Below are positions 24,731-40,004 of a stretch of DNA of 64,000 bases, piece by piece. The DNA comes from Leptoclinus maculatus (taxonomy: Eukaryota > Chordata > Actinopteri > Perciformes > Stichaeidae): positions 1,270,559 through 1,334,558 of the forward strand of contig JAVDOI010000013.1 in assembly GCA_032191485.1 (NCBI GenBank), in the 5' to 3' direction. The notes under the pieces were generated by a model, which saw only the letters and a program-made list of their open reading frames with translations, searched no databases and had not been told where the DNA came from. Every line of letters starts with the position of its first letter. Position 1 is the stretch's first letter. The position numbers were made by a program, and so were the translations under genes.

Positions 24731-27130
24731 AACTGTGACATTTACTTTCCGTGAGATAGAATGTCGACAGACATCACGCCTCAGTGATTTCCTCCGTGTG
24801 TTATGTGCCAATCATGAAGGAGGAGATTAATGCAAGCGCAGGGAACATCCTGCTCAACTAAAGTGGGTTTCTACCTTTTTGTGTCTGACACACACAGAGG
24901 GAAACGAGGTCATTTAAAACGGACTACGTTGTAGAAAAGAGGCGTTGAACACTGAGATCAAACGTCTGAAAACAAGGGTGACATGTTTACAGTGATGAGG
25001 GTGAATACTCGCGAGTCAATCGGTGTCTTCAGTGCAGAATGTACTGAAAAACAAATGACAGAAAAAAAGATGATTTATGACTTTCAAATGGGGAAAATGG
25101 GTATTTCTCAGGCAAAAGATGGCACTTAATAAGCATTTCATATTGTTTAAATGTTTGGTTTATTTACCTACAGCAACTTTCCTCTAAAGTGTGTATTCCC
25201 AGTTGTTTGGCTCCATGGTGTCACCTTTTGTACCCTACCTTATCAGGGATGCTTTTTGTGAACCCTCACCGCTGCTTTCCCCTTTGAAGCACAGCAGCCA
25301 AAAAGAGATTTTTTTATCCCAGGGACGAACAGAAAACAGCTTCAGTGTTTGCAAATCGTGATATTCATCTGAGCAAATAGCTAAAAACAGAGGACACAAC
25401 CTGACTCATCACATCTGTGGATTTCCATTCAAAGCTCCCGTGAATTTGTGGCTTGTGTCGATATTTGTATACATTTGCACACGTGGGTTGTTCTCACCCT
25501 CAGCATGTATGTATGACCATACAGAGATCTATTTTTCATCATATTTATGGTAAAAAAAACACTGAATGTATTTGTATGTACGTGTTGTGTAACGTGTTGC
25601 TTTTATTCTTGCCTTAAATATGTTGCGCTGCGATGTAAAGAGCAACTTATCCTATGTGACGGTCTTTATATGTTTCAATATTGCCTTATTTATCTCTCTC
25701 TTTTTAAGCTCAGAAGGGCATTTCAAAGCTCAAACAATGCACAAGTAAAGTGATGTAAATGGGTGGCCCATTTTCTGTTCAAAGCTTTGCCTGGAATTTG
25801 TGTCGATATGAAGCCGTTTGTTTGACCAATGTGTTCTCTGTGAATCACTGCTGCAAAGTAACTTCAATAAATCATGCTGCCGCCTCAGCAACAGCTCTGT
25901 TTGTCTGCTTTCCTCCGCTGTGCAGACGTTAACCTTTACACAGCGACTACTTTGTTGACTTTTTGCTTTAACAGGAAAAAAATTCCTCAAAAACAACTGG
26001 ACTCATAAAACATGAAGATACAAATGAACGTATTATTATATAACTGAAAGGAGGGAGAAACTGAAGCTTGTGGGCCAGAAATGATACCGACGGGGTTTTC
26101 GATCATGGTGAATAATTTAAACTGAAGTAAACAAAAGATTTCTAACACTGGAAAAAAACAAACATTCGCTGCATGCGTTCAATAACACTTATTAAGCATC
26201 CGTGTGACGAATAGACACTTATTTATGAGAAGATCTTAACAGACTTTTAGAATGTAATGGATTCATAGACAGACTGAACGCTGGACTCTTTATGAAGCAC
26301 TCTGATGCAGGAACATCCTTTGTCATCGAATCCACACAAGTTACAAGAAAGGGAAGTACACCTTTTATTCCTGCGATGCATTCAAGCAGGCAACATCACT
26401 CATTTTATTCATTCCATCAGGAAGGAACATGCTCGTAAATAGTGGACGGTGAATGTTGCACAGAGCAGAATGAAATGTGAAAGCAGCGTTTCAGCGTTCG
26501 CTGCCGTTTCCATTCATCTCAGACCGACAGCCTCAGTTTGCTCTCAGTCGTACGAAATACCACCTCCTTCCTTTTCCTTTCATTTCTTCATTTTCTAAAT
26601 GTATTTTTGCCAAATCACAATGAAACTAAATGTAACCAGCACAGTGGGTCTTGCCTCATGGGTTCGCTCATCCTCATGCTTGCTGTTTTAATCAACAACA
26701 CAAAAGTGTTGTTTTTGGAGAGGCAGCCCCCTGGGTGATGTGGTGACCTCCCCTCTCCCCCGCCTCATGTGAGGTGGAGAAGGGGGAGAAAGCTCGGGCG
26801 CATCGCTGTGGCCCAGTTGCTTTCCCCTCGATTGCTGCACGCTTCAATGCTGGCCCGCTTTGCTCAGTTTCTAACTCAGACTTGTAGTTTTGGTCACTGT
26901 TCCCGCACCGGAGAGGACGCAGCACGGAGCAATTTGTCCCTCGCATCCCATTATTATCCTTCGCCTTCACTTATGAGCTCCAGTACATCACAGTCATAAT
27001 AGCCCTCGACACCGGTGTTTACAAATAATGAAGCCCGCCCGAAATAGAAATAGTAGTTACTGGGATGTAACTCCAGTTCTATGAGTACATACGTAGGCCT
27101 CTCACTGTAGGCCCGGCTGGTCCCATGGCT
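24731..27130. other. intergenic, nothing recognised
   Basis: AT-rich DNA downstream of mc4r with short open frames only. An AATAAA at about 25866 could serve as a more distal poly(A) site. No gene is supported. Confidence 0.4.
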
Positions 27131-27139
27131 TCTGCTTCG

Positions 27140-27620
27140 AAGCTTGTCAACAATTGTCATCAGCTTTTGCTTTTGAGCCAATTGACAGAAGAAAGTTTGG
27201 CTTGGACCTATCAAATGCCATATTGCAACTCAAGTTTATGACTGGAAAGTGTAATGTACTTATGTACCCTGTGCACCTCACTCTCAAACCCATTAGGACC
27301 AGCAGCCCAGCGGTTGGAAATTACTTTAACATGTTACAGTCCCTGTACAGCTTCGGTTCCTCCTCTCCAAACCTCTTCCGTCCACGATACGGACAAAATA
27401 GGTTTGCCACTGAGATCTCTCTCAAGTACAAGATGGAGCTGTCGAGCAGATGCTACCAAAAGCTCCATCGAAAAAACGACACAAAGATGAGGAAGGCACT
27501 TGAAGATAAAAAGGGACAGCAGACACGAAGCAGGAGAGCCGTGCACTAAATTAGAGTACCTAACCGCATGTGGCCCATTTATGGGAAGTGGTGAAACTTT
27601 TCAGGTCCTTGGGAGCTTCT
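27140..27620 (+). pseudogene. hAT-family transposase relic
   Basis: Two overlapping + frames carry pieces of one protein. One frame has NYFNMLQSLYSFGSSS (about 27322-27369); the other has LPLRSLSSTRWSCRADATKS (about 27401-27460). The STRW followed by a basic and Ala-rich stretch is the conserved region of hAT transposases after the Leu-rich, Ser-rich segment. The frames shift between the two pieces, and a stop (TAA at 27547-27549) interrupts the downstream part, so it is dead. Terminal repeats were not found. Family subgroup is unknown. Confidence 0.5.
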
Positions 27621-27629
27621 GTTTCTACG

Positions 27630-30600
27630 CAACGTGACCAATTTGAGATACCGTGAAAAGTGTGTTCAACTCCTTCAAGTGTGACCTACACCGAAGCAGA
27701 AGAACCCAAAACCTTTGCAGATGAAGGTCTTCCTGCAGGCGGTCTGAGCATCCTACGTGACGGGAGGAAGACATTATAAATGGCTGTAATCATGGGACAT
27801 TGGTTCACGGTGAGCTGTCTCGATCATCGCTGCCTACAAGGACTTGACGGATGTATTTTTTTCTTATAGGTCTACCTACGCAGGGCAGTACCAATCAATC
27901 GTCTCTAAGAGTTTGTACCCAGAGGCCTCTCTGCATTCTCAGGTTGTTTTGTGCAAAACTCTAGAAAACACCATTGAACTAGAGAAGAAGGTTCTAAAGG
28001 CTATTTAAGTGAGGCATGTGAGGCTCTATTGTGTTCAGTAGAGGACTTTTCTATTACTTACCATTCTTCTCTACATCTGCACTAATACAATACTCATAAA
28101 AGACGGTACAAAGTGTTCCTCCAAGGTCTTTGAGTCGAGTAAAAACATAGTGACGCCATCATGCAAAAGGTGCCAGAAATGAAGGCAACACAATGCAGTC
28201 TGTGGCGTAATCAACTCAAGAAAAGAATTTCAGATTATAGACTTTTACACTCCAAACAAAGGGACTAATTCCAACAACATACATGTTATTATTTATACGA
28301 TATAGTCACAAAGTGTTTCACACGGAAAGCTGATGAACTGGACTGTGGAGAATAATCTCACACATCACTCAATACTTGATGCATGTCTAAAACAATCCTG
28401 GTGTGAATGAGGGGCAGCGATTTAAAACCAGGAGGCAATATGAGTTCTTTTATCCGTTGATTTATGTCTACATCCTTTTCTTTGGGCTTCCAAAACTCTC
28501 CAAAATCCTCTTTTCCCAGTGTGCGATAGAGATGTAATGCTTCGTCTCTCTGTGGTTTCATCATCTTAAAGCCCGACTGCTGGTTTCTGCTGAATCCTAA
28601 TAAGCTGCGGTATCACCAACTCCTCGCCTGAATGCCTCCCATGTTTCACCCACACGCTCATTACTCCGCACGGCCGGAGAATCAGCAGATGCTCCCTGAA
28701 ATGATTAATGTTACTTTATTAGTAGAGAAGCGTCCTTTACACTTAATTTACACAACGTCTCCTTGCATGTGGCCTTCAGTGTTGCTTCACCAGCGGCTCT
28801 CATTGGCTCTATCTGTCCTTATCCTGCCGGCCTCCTGGGGATTTGTGCACAGAGCCGCTTGCATCAAATTAGGCCGTGTTGACTCTGCCCTTGCCATCCC
28901 CAGCCACGGCAAATAATGTTTGAATTTACACCCAAGTCAGGTCCTCTCTGTTAAGTTCAATTAATTGTGAAAAATGAATGCGCAGTCGCTCTCGTTCTAA
29001 AACAGCAGTTTGCCACACTGCGAGGAGGAAATACTTGCCCTTAATTATTAAGACCGAGAGGGTGGAAGTATTATTTTATTAATATCCGGCATTCAATCTG
29101 AGCCATTTGTCAATTTTGGATGAACTAAATAACAACATTAACTTGCTGTGTAGTTGAGAAACATCATTAAAACAGATAGAGCTGCACACCAAGCAGCTCC
29201 CGGTGGAAGGGTTTCATGCTGTGTAACGTTCTGAGCTCCAGGCTCGTCCTCAGACTTCGGACACCTGTTGCAAATAGTCAGTCGAATATGAAATACTAGT
29301 AAGAAAACACATTGTATATTGAATATATGCATTGATAGTACATGGAGGCTACACATGTAATGTCTCAAAGGTAAAGGTAAGGTACCTTTCTCTACTTTTT
29401 AAATGTCATACGTGTAGCCTCGATATGCTATCGGTGCAAATATTTGATAACCAACTTGTTTTCTTGCTAGTATCTCATGTTTGATTGATTATTTGCAACA
29501 GGTGTGGTATGTCACGTGTGTTTGTGGGTATTTAAGACTATTTAAAACCCCTCTAACTGGAGCTGGTGTGCAGATCTATCTGTTTTGATTCTGTTAGATT
29601 CTGTATCCAGCACTAAACCAACTGGACGCAGGATGTGCGTGTCTTTTTTTATCATGTTTCTGGTTTAAAAACATCCGCATTTGGTGATTTTGCACATTAT
29701 TAACTAACATGAATACTTGAATCTTGCAATGTCACAGTTCTTTTCCCGACATGATTTTAATCTTGAGTGCATATTGTAAAACTGCATTTGTTCTTCCCCT
29801 GGTGTGTGAAAGAGAGAATTGGAGTGTGTTCTGCTTGTGGGATGCTAATGAGTGCCAAAGTCGCCATAACAACGCAGGTCTCTGCAAAATGTAAGATTGT
29901 AAAACCTGCGAGTGCCCGCAGGAGTTCTTGTTTTTCTCATAAACAACCAAGTTAAACAACTTCACACTTCACAAAACAAATAGATAGTCATTAGACCAAG
30001 CAACAGGTAGCACATCTGTGTGTGCGAGAGGAGAGAGGAGATTAAACAGGAGTTTTATCTGCTTGTTTTCACAAAGCTGCTGTTGGCACATTCTCATGTG
30101 AGATGGTTCCAGGTTTGATCAGAGAGCACCTACATGTGGGAATTCAAAATGCAGATGCTATCCATGACTTGATTGCATCTTGGTTAGAGTCTTTTTGTTA
30201 ACCACGTGTGTGACACGGTTTACATACGTTCCCCTCGTAACGTAGTCGAGTGCATTTTAGTTGTATGGGATCGTCATTTTGTACGCGACAGGGTTTGGCA
30301 ATTTGAGACAGTAACAGACTTCGAAAACAATCTTTTCACACATGAAATGGACTTGATTTGACACAACCACACTTACTTTAGAGAGGTTTCAGAAACTCAA
30401 CATGTTCTAATGAAAAGATATCATAGGTATTGAACTGTACCTGAGGGGATTACTATGTCTTCCACTGTATTGTGTGTATTATTGTTCAATACGTTTTCAT
30501 TAAGGTTGAGTTGATCATTGATTCCTTGGTTTCTCTGGTAAACACGATGTATGAGGAACAACGTTCTCTTTGTCATGCTCTTCGCTCAGCACGCGGCCGT

Positions 30601-31140
30601 ATTGCTACAACACAGCCGGTAACGTGCGTCTCTTTCTCACTTATGTTGATCGAAGATGTGCCGAAGTTACGTACCTTGTAGTCATGGCGTTTATTGTGCA
30701 TTTAATATTTGTCTAAACGAGCAGAACTCACTGCATTACCTGAAAGATGCAGATAAATGTTGCTTGTATTATTTTGGCTACTTGGATGCATTACTTCTTC
30801 CAAGTAAACCTGGATTTTGGATTCAATGCACTAAGAATGGGTCAGTTTTCTGGATAACTGTGCTGTCGGATAAACGGTCTTTCGGTCCCCAAATGAGAGA
30901 TTTTTTGGGACTTTTGGGGTTTGAATATAATGGGTCATAGTAACAATGGGCAGTCCCCTCCTTACTCTCATGTCTTAGGGTGGATGGATGGTTCAAACAA
31001 ACACAGGACTTTCACTAAGGAGACTTCTGTTTGTGTCCCGTACAAAGAGCGCTAAGCGGTCAACATGAAGCGTTACACGGCGTTACACGGTTTAGCTGAA
31101 TTCATTCAATCACACAATACATCAGTGGTTTTCGCAGAGA
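27630..31140. other. intergenic, no gene recognised
   Basis: Possible continuation of the hAT relic to about 28010 is too decayed to define. The stretch at 28620-28920 is less AT-rich and might be conserved noncoding DNA, but this cannot be judged from one sequence. No gene is supported. Confidence 0.35.
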
Positions 31141-31149
31141 TCTGCACTC

Positions 31150-31440
31150 TACTGAGTGCACTTTTCTAGTTCATTTATGTTTTATTTTGTTTATCACCTC
31201 CCTTTCGTGTCAGGTCTCTTCACTTCCTGCCTTTGTGTATTTTCCCGCCATTTTTAATTGTCTGCCCCGCCCTGATTAGTTTGACCTTTTTCCTTATTAA
31301 CCTTGCATTCACCTAACCTCTTACGTCATTGTCTCCAAATATCAGCCCACTTCCTTCGTTCTTTGTCCATTCATCTTCTGTTTGGAGTTGTTTTGTTGCC
31401 TGCATGATATTACTGGCCTGTCAAATGAATCACTGAATTT
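31150..31440 (+). mobile_element. possible degenerate LTR fragment
   Basis: Pyrimidine-rich sequence with TCACTTCCTGCCTTTGTGT and GTCTGCCCCGCCCTGATTAG resembles U3-type parts of fish LTRs in composition and word order. No matching ends, TATA-poly(A) pair or target duplication could be defined, so it may be chance. Confidence 0.2.
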
Positions 31441-31444
31441 GTCC

Positions 31445-32155
31445 GTCATCTGCATCTGGGCAGACAACTCGAATATGTTTTCTTTGAGCGAGAGGTCAAG
31501 GTTTTCAATCAATGGTGCCGAGGTTGATATGACTGTAGATAACTACCTCTGAGTCAGTGATTACTCCTTCAGGACACAATAGCTAGGAATAAAAGCTACG
31601 TGGCACAATGTTCAAATTAAAGTAAAAATGTGCCGTAACCAAGTAACTGGAGTTTTGTGCTGCGAGAAAAAAAAAATACAGCGACAGTAAAAGTCACAGC
31701 TATCAATAACTGCTGAATGCATTTTTATGAAATGCTCAGATGAAATAATAAGACGCTTTTAAGAATGTTAAAGCTATGGATCTCTAATCATCTACTCTAG
31801 CATACTTGTTGAATTGGTGGCAACAAGTTAAACATGACTTCTTTCCCTTTAAAGTATATTAGTCGTCCTTTTGTTTTCAGCTCAGTTACACCTTCACACT
31901 AAACGCACATCGCAGCTTTCAGGTTAATTGGATCTCATTACACATTACTGACAGCACTAGATAGCAGTAGATTGATAATGAGGTAAAGGTAATTTGTTTT
32001 TCGTAGCCTGAAGTAGCCTCTGCCCTCCACAGCAGTAAATATAAACACAGGGAGATATTTAACGAGACCGGTTCTTCTCCTCACCGCCTCTCTTACATAC
32101 GAGCAAGACACGCAGACTTCATAGTCGTTATATCTGTCTATGGCTTCGTGGCTCT
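31445..32155. other. intergenic, nothing recognised
   Basis: AT-rich DNA without supported genes or repeats. Confidence 0.4.
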
Positions 32156-32159
32156 TACT

Positions 32160-32660
32160 GGTCATTTTGAGTCTCTTTGTTGATGTTTTAGCCTTAATGT
32201 AGTTATAGTTTGTAGTTGTTCTGCCCATTTTTATTGTCATTTTGAGGTATTTTTTGTAGTTTTTTTGTGTCTCTTCATAGTCTTTATATGTCTCTTTGTT
32301 GAAGTTTGTAATTTTTGTTTCTCTCTGTAGTCATTTTGAGTCTTTTTGTGGTCATTTTGAGTCTTTTTGTGGTCATTTTGAGTCTTTTTGTGGTCATTTT
32401 GAGTCTTTTTGTGGTCATTTTGAGTCTCTTTGCAGTTGCTTTGTGTCCCTTTGTCGTCTTTATGTGTCTCTTTCTTTATCTTTGGAATTGTTTTGTCTCT
32501 TTGTCGTCATTTTGTGTCTCTTTGTGGCTGTTTTGGTCTTTCTGTAGTTGTTCTGCACACTTGTATTGTCGTTTTGCGTCTCTTTGTAGTCATTTTGAGT
32601 CGCTTTGTAATATTTATTTGTCTTTTTGTTTATCTTTCTAATCGTTTTGTCTATGTATTC
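32160..32660 (+). repeat. 21-bp-unit array, second locus
   Basis: Units of roughly GTCATTTTGAGTCTTTTTGT plus G are nearly perfect for about five copies (32327-32432) and degenerate on both sides. They are clearly related to the array at 11073-11450. The 7-residue periodic open frames across it are not genes. The GGGCCC-rich ends of the first locus were not found here. Confidence 0.85.
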
Positions 32661-32664
32661 ATTT

Positions 32665-33485
32665 TGTGATCAGAAGTCAGATAAGAAGTAATACTTTTCT
32701 ATTCTCAATGGTGCACCTGTTGTTTCGCTCCACTGAGCCTCCTTCAAACGGCTGCATGGCTGCACTGCTCAGAATGCAGAGAGACCTCTGTCACGGAGGT
32801 CAGCAGGTTGATGAATCTTTCTCTTCGTCTTGACAGGAGCTGACATGGTCATTCCCCCCCCCATGCTCTGCTGCCCTGTGCATGGCATACTGATCACCTC
32901 TCAGTAAATGCTCCAGGCGTTTAGGACCTTGTTCTCCTGCTCTAACCGAGCACATCGTTGAACGTCTTCAAACGACTATCATCTGTTTTTAATCATCCTG
33001 TTTCATTTTGAAATGTCTAGCATTAGCGTTGATAACGAGCCGTCTCTCTGGGGCTGCTGAGGTCAGCCATGCCTTCATCCTACGTGTCCAAGAACACAGT
33101 TAGATGCTTACGGCGTGTTTAACACTAGTGACTCAGCGCTCTGCGGGTTGCAGGTGATGAGAGAGCCTGATAGATTTTAAAGCCAATGTGGATTTGGAGT
33201 CCTCTAGCTTGGTTAATATGTCCAGCAATGGAAACCTCCGCAGTGCAGACCATCACACGGATCAACACTGCAATATTACTTACAAATTATCTTTCCCAAC
33301 ATATTTGAACCACAAATATCTGATCACTGGAAGTGAACTTTCCCTTTACAAAACAAAAACAACATTAATATTGAGTCGTTATGTCTTCAATGGAGCCGTC
33401 TAAATTAAGGTTTCCAAGACAACAACCAGTGTTAGTGAGAGAGGCAAACAGCAGCTTAATGAAAAACTAATACAACAAGCTCACG
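32665..33485. other. intergenic, nothing recognised
   Basis: No gene or named repeat. A C run lies at about 32854-32862. Confidence 0.4.
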
Positions 33486-33490
33486 GCAGC

Positions 33491-34022
33491 ATGAAAGAAC
33501 TTTTCGTCTTTTCCGTCACACGTTTGGTGAATCCACTACCTGTGATCATGAGCCGTAAGGACTCGGAGGAAGTACACAAACTGCTTAATGGTGTTGCAAC
33601 GGAAAGGCATAAAAGTCCCAATCATGCAGGTTCACCAGAAACTCCTTCAGCTCAGACACCAGCGGGACCAGAACCTCCAGCAGAGACCGGTCCACCGTGG
33701 ACAGACCCAGATCCTCCAGCAGAGACCGGTCCACCGTGGACAGACCCAGATCCTCCAGCAGAGACCCAGATCCGACTTCACTGCAGCCTCGGACCTGCAG
33801 TCGGAGCTCCGGAGGGAGGAGGAGAGCTCAGCTCCCGACAGTAGCAGCATCTCCTCCTCCTCCAGGAGCAGAGCTTCTCCTCTGTGCTCCTCCGGTCCCC
33901 GCTGGGAGCCAATTGCTGCTGGAGACCCAGGACGTATTGCTGGACCCGCTGGAGGGAAGGGAGGCACGGGAGAACCAGAACCAGGACTGAGAGGGTCAGA
34001 CTGTCAGACCCTGCTGCAGTAA
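33491..34022 (+). other. unassigned ORF pair with 39-bp repeats
   Basis: A + strand frame of 117 codons (33491-33844) and an overlapping frame of 144 codons (33588-34022) cover a GC-rich island. The first is Pro-rich and holds a 13-residue repeat, ETGPPWTDPDPPA, from a 39-bp DNA unit present about 2.3 times (33681-33770). The second frame continues as an acidic and Ser-rich protein (LRREEESSAPDSSS). This looks like one reading frame broken by an indel near the repeat, or a noncoding GC-rich repeat. I do not recognise the protein and see no introns or promoter. Confidence 0.25.
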
Positions 34023-34024
34023 AA

Positions 34025-37000
34025 TGAGAGGTTTTCTGAAGGGACTCTGGTGCTCAGAAACACTACCACTGTAGTCCACAGGGGGCGCCTAACACATAAT
34101 TAAAGTTTCTTGTAGTAGCTTTAAATGAGAATAGCATGCATTCATTACACAGGGCCATGAATATGTGGGTATAGAAGTTTTATTTTCTACATCAGAAAGC
34201 TTCACATTTGATCTTTTTCATACTTTGTTTCTTTGCATAATTACTTAAGAAGTGCTTAACATTTAACAATTGTGTAAACGGCCACCATTTCAGCGTATTC
34301 AGCGTATTTCAGCATATAATGGTTTCATAACCTTTTATATAAGGGAATCTACAGTATAATAGGCTACATATATACTAGGGTCTCAAGTGACGTGTCCAAT
34401 GCAGTCTAGAGACTATGAGGAACAGATTATTATGACCAATCTGTGAGCTCCTCTAAACTTTAATATCTTCACCATTGTGAAGCTTTGGGATCTGACTGCG
34501 ATTCTCCACACTTACCTTTTTATCAATTCACTCCTGTGTTTGCCAAAATGACAGCTCTTTTCCTCCTCTAAGGAACAACCTGTTCCACTGAACATGATTA
34601 GAATGCAAGAAGACTACGTACGTTACAGAGTGCTACAGGAATGAGTCCTCAAACCCAGAAATGAGTCAGCGGTTTTTGCACTTTCGTTTCCCTTCTTCTG
34701 AATGAGCTTTGAATGGGTTATTTGACACGGAGGTTTTTTAGTTTTTACAGTAACCTAACATCACTAACACGGCTGGATGGTGATGTCATGAATCTTTGCA
34801 CAGACCTTTGCTCTAGCGCCACCATGAGGTTGACATCTTTTGTCTCTTAATATTTTTATGCTGTTTTATTCCCCAACAACACTGTACACCAATTTGTTAA
34901 ATTAAATGGTATTAAGGAGGGGAAAAATAAAGATCTCAGAGCTCCAAATTTTGCAAAACATGCTAGCTTGTTAGCTTAGCAATGACTTCAGTGAAAAGAC
35001 CGATTTTTACCCCGACTCCTGTTTTCATCTCAGTTGCATTCAATCATGACGGGAGCACACTGAGATGCAGGTGGAGGTGGAGGTGGTGCAGGTGGAGATG
35101 CTCACAGGATAAATCAGGATTTAATATTAATTCATGATCTCCAGAGACAGAGGAGAGCGCTGGAATATAATTAATGCTTTATTGCATTTGCTGAAATGTT
35201 AAAGAGATGCTCGCGCGGTCTCTGGTAATAAGTCAGAGTGAAGAAACCCAACTCATATTCTCTTTCATAAGCACCTCACTGATTATGTTCTCGTTGGAAC
35301 TGATCTCATAAGTCGCCCGACTTACTGACTGACTTCATTTTGAGCTGCATTATCTGTTCTACAGCATTTCTCTGTTTCTGTTCCATCTACTTTTTGAATG
35401 ACGTTACCTTTTTAGATGTGATTTGATGTTATACTGTGTATATGAGTTGGCCACGCCTGTGGTAGCACCACCTTTGTACAAATGTAAACAACAAACTATT
35501 GAATGGACTGCTATTAAATTTGCTATTAAAAAAGGAAAATATATATATATATGTATATATTTTCTATGATGAGGATGTTGTCGTGTAATGTGGATTTTCC
35601 TGATGGAATTATGTCCTGAATCTAGATTGCTCCACATTATCAATAGTGTGTCACTGAGGTAAAGCAATCAGGATAACGGCACAGTTGGCAAAGATTCATG
35701 CTGCATTATAGCTGCTTGTATAATCAGGCCAGGTGTGTGCATCACTTTCCTCAACCTGCATTTTTTTCATAAGCTCGTAAAACCCAGCTGCCAATAATGT
35801 TCCTGACCTGATTCAGGTGATTGATGGAGGAGCTGGTAGGAGAGGCGAAGGTATGGGGAAATACAAATGGATAACAGACAGGTGCTGAATAAATCACACA
35901 TTCAAATCAGGTTCACATCATTCACCCGAATGCATTAGTGTTACGATGAGTGTTTTTCAAAAGCTGGTAAAAATAAGCACCGATTTATTGTGAGATTTTT
36001 TTTGTGTTTTATGCAAATCAAGATGACGCCGATCAAAACCTTGGTTTAGCATCTGTAATCTTAGTGAAAGACAGAATATCCAAACAGCAGCTGCAGGTGA
36101 GGAGATCATTACTGCTGTACAATGAAACTCATGTACGTCTCAAATATCAACATTTCATTAAATGTTTCATTTGGAGGTCTTGTTGAAACAGGCTTGGAAT
36201 GATTTATTCTTTGTTTATTCATTTGGGTTTTAGACTTTTAAGCCGAAGTGTGTGAATCCTAAAACCCGGATCTTAGAACAATAAAATACGACGACTGTAG
36301 AAAACGCTTTATGTACCCAGAATGAAAACTGCCCTCTGGGAAAAATATGAAAGAAAGTGAACTGAAATCAACCTAATGAAGCTAAATTCCCTCTGAAACC
36401 ATTAAAATGACCTTAATGTGGGCTCGTTGTGACTGCAGTACATTCCATCATGAACGGATGCTATACTGGTGCTTTCATTCTCTCCAACCTGTAAATTGTA
36501 AAGTTAGTGCATTTCCCCTCAGTATGCTTTCAACAGCCGAGGTTATTTCAATATTGTTTCCGTGTCCTGCTGGGTGCACGGTGCCACATGTCCGATTGCC
36601 CGCGGCAGCATTTTCCTTTGTTGATTTCTTATTCCTACCCGGTTTAGACTACAGGCACAAGCACTCTGGGAAAATTAAAAAGTTTAATGCTGCTGTTCTG
36701 CTCAAGGCTGCCCCGTTTTCATCTGATTTAATTCTACGTCTCAGGGCTAATAGCTGGGTTTCATCAGTTCCAATGAAAAGACTTTTGAGGTGCCTGGAAG
36801 TTGAAGGATTACTTTATTGAATTAGATTTCCTCAGATTGATATTTTAGCGTTTGTTCATATTCTTTCTTATTTGTACATTGATCTTCGTTTTCTGTTTTT
36901 CTTTTCAGTTATATTCAGAACTTCTTTCAATAATTTGGATTTTTGATGAGATGGGTTGTTATTCAGGAAGCAGACGATCCAGTGTGACCTTAAAATGTGA

Positions 37001-37540
37001 CCATTCTCTCTTCAGTTTGTTCTTGTTGTATAGAAACGTTTCTCATTTTAAATGGGTTTTTATGAGCGACATCAGATGCCCTGACTCGTAATACATATTC
37101 CTGTTCATTTTATAATTTCATCTGATTTGTCAGACAGGACTAAACTTTGATGAAAACCTCTGCTAAGTTTTAGACATTGTTTCTATTCTTTTATGAGAAA
37201 ATAAAGAGGTGATCATTCAGTTTTACCGTCTGGAATATTTGCTAAAAACCTGCTTCTTACATTACTGTAGTTTCATAAAGCGTACCGTAGAACTACGGTG
37301 TCCTTCAGGTAACTTAAAAACACGATATGTTCACCTCAGAACTAGTCTGGTGCATCACGTACAGACGCTAAATGTGCATCAGTGTCAGCCACTGCTCAAG
37401 CTGCATGACTTGGAGATGAACAGGTGGTTTTATCAGCCCTCAAACAGAGCTCAGTTCAGCTCTGATGGCAGCCAGTCACACACCTGAAAGAAAATCTATC
37501 AGCTCCAGTAACCCCGCTGGAAATACTATTGAATAAGTCC
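34025..37540. other. intergenic, nothing recognised
   Basis: There is an AT run at 35536-35562. The open frame at 36407-36820 (137 codons) has no recognisable domain or context. No gene is supported. Confidence 0.4.
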
Positions 37541-37541
37541 A

Positions 37542-37595
<54 letters not shown>
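37542..37595. repeat. (AC)n microsatellite
   Basis: About 26 uninterrupted AC units. Confidence 0.95.
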
Positions 37596-37597
<2 letters not shown>

Positions 37598-37695
37598 ACT
37601 GAGGGTGGTCTTGATGGTAATTTGAAACGTGTGCAGAAGGTGTGATTGCTCATCAAGAGTTTGGCTGCCATCAGCTAACTGAAGATGGATCTGAA

Positions 37696-37697
<2 letters not shown>

Positions 37698-37749
<52 letters not shown>
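37698..37749. repeat. (GA)n microsatellite
   Basis: About 26 GA units, roughly 100 bp after the AC run. The open frames across both runs are artefacts. Confidence 0.95.
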
Positions 37750-37754
<5 letters not shown>

Positions 37755-37759
37755 AAGCT

Positions 37760-39777
<2,018 letters not shown>

Positions 39778-39835
39778 GCACCTGACTGAATCTGCACCTC
39801 GGAGCTGGCCGGGATAATGATGTTGCTGGTGGAGT

Positions 39836-40000
39836 GTTCAATCAATCAAACTATTTGCATCGCACCTTTCACACTGGTTAGCGCTTCACAGACGACAATT
39901 AGACAACAGAAACAATATCACAATTTCAGATTAATACATGCGAAAGAATACAAAATGGTGACAAGTTAATAAAATAGATTCAAAAGCTAGTACTAGTAAC
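39836..40000. repeat. possible dispersed repeat fragment
   Basis: CAATCAATCAAAC followed by TTTGCATCGCACCTTTCACA and a CTTCACAGAC block has the order of a repeat end common in fish genomes. The copy is diverged and its limits are unclear. Confidence 0.35.
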
Positions 40001-40004
40001 TAGA

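Noticed and set aside
36407..36820. 137-codon open frame
   Set aside because: No recognisable motif or context.
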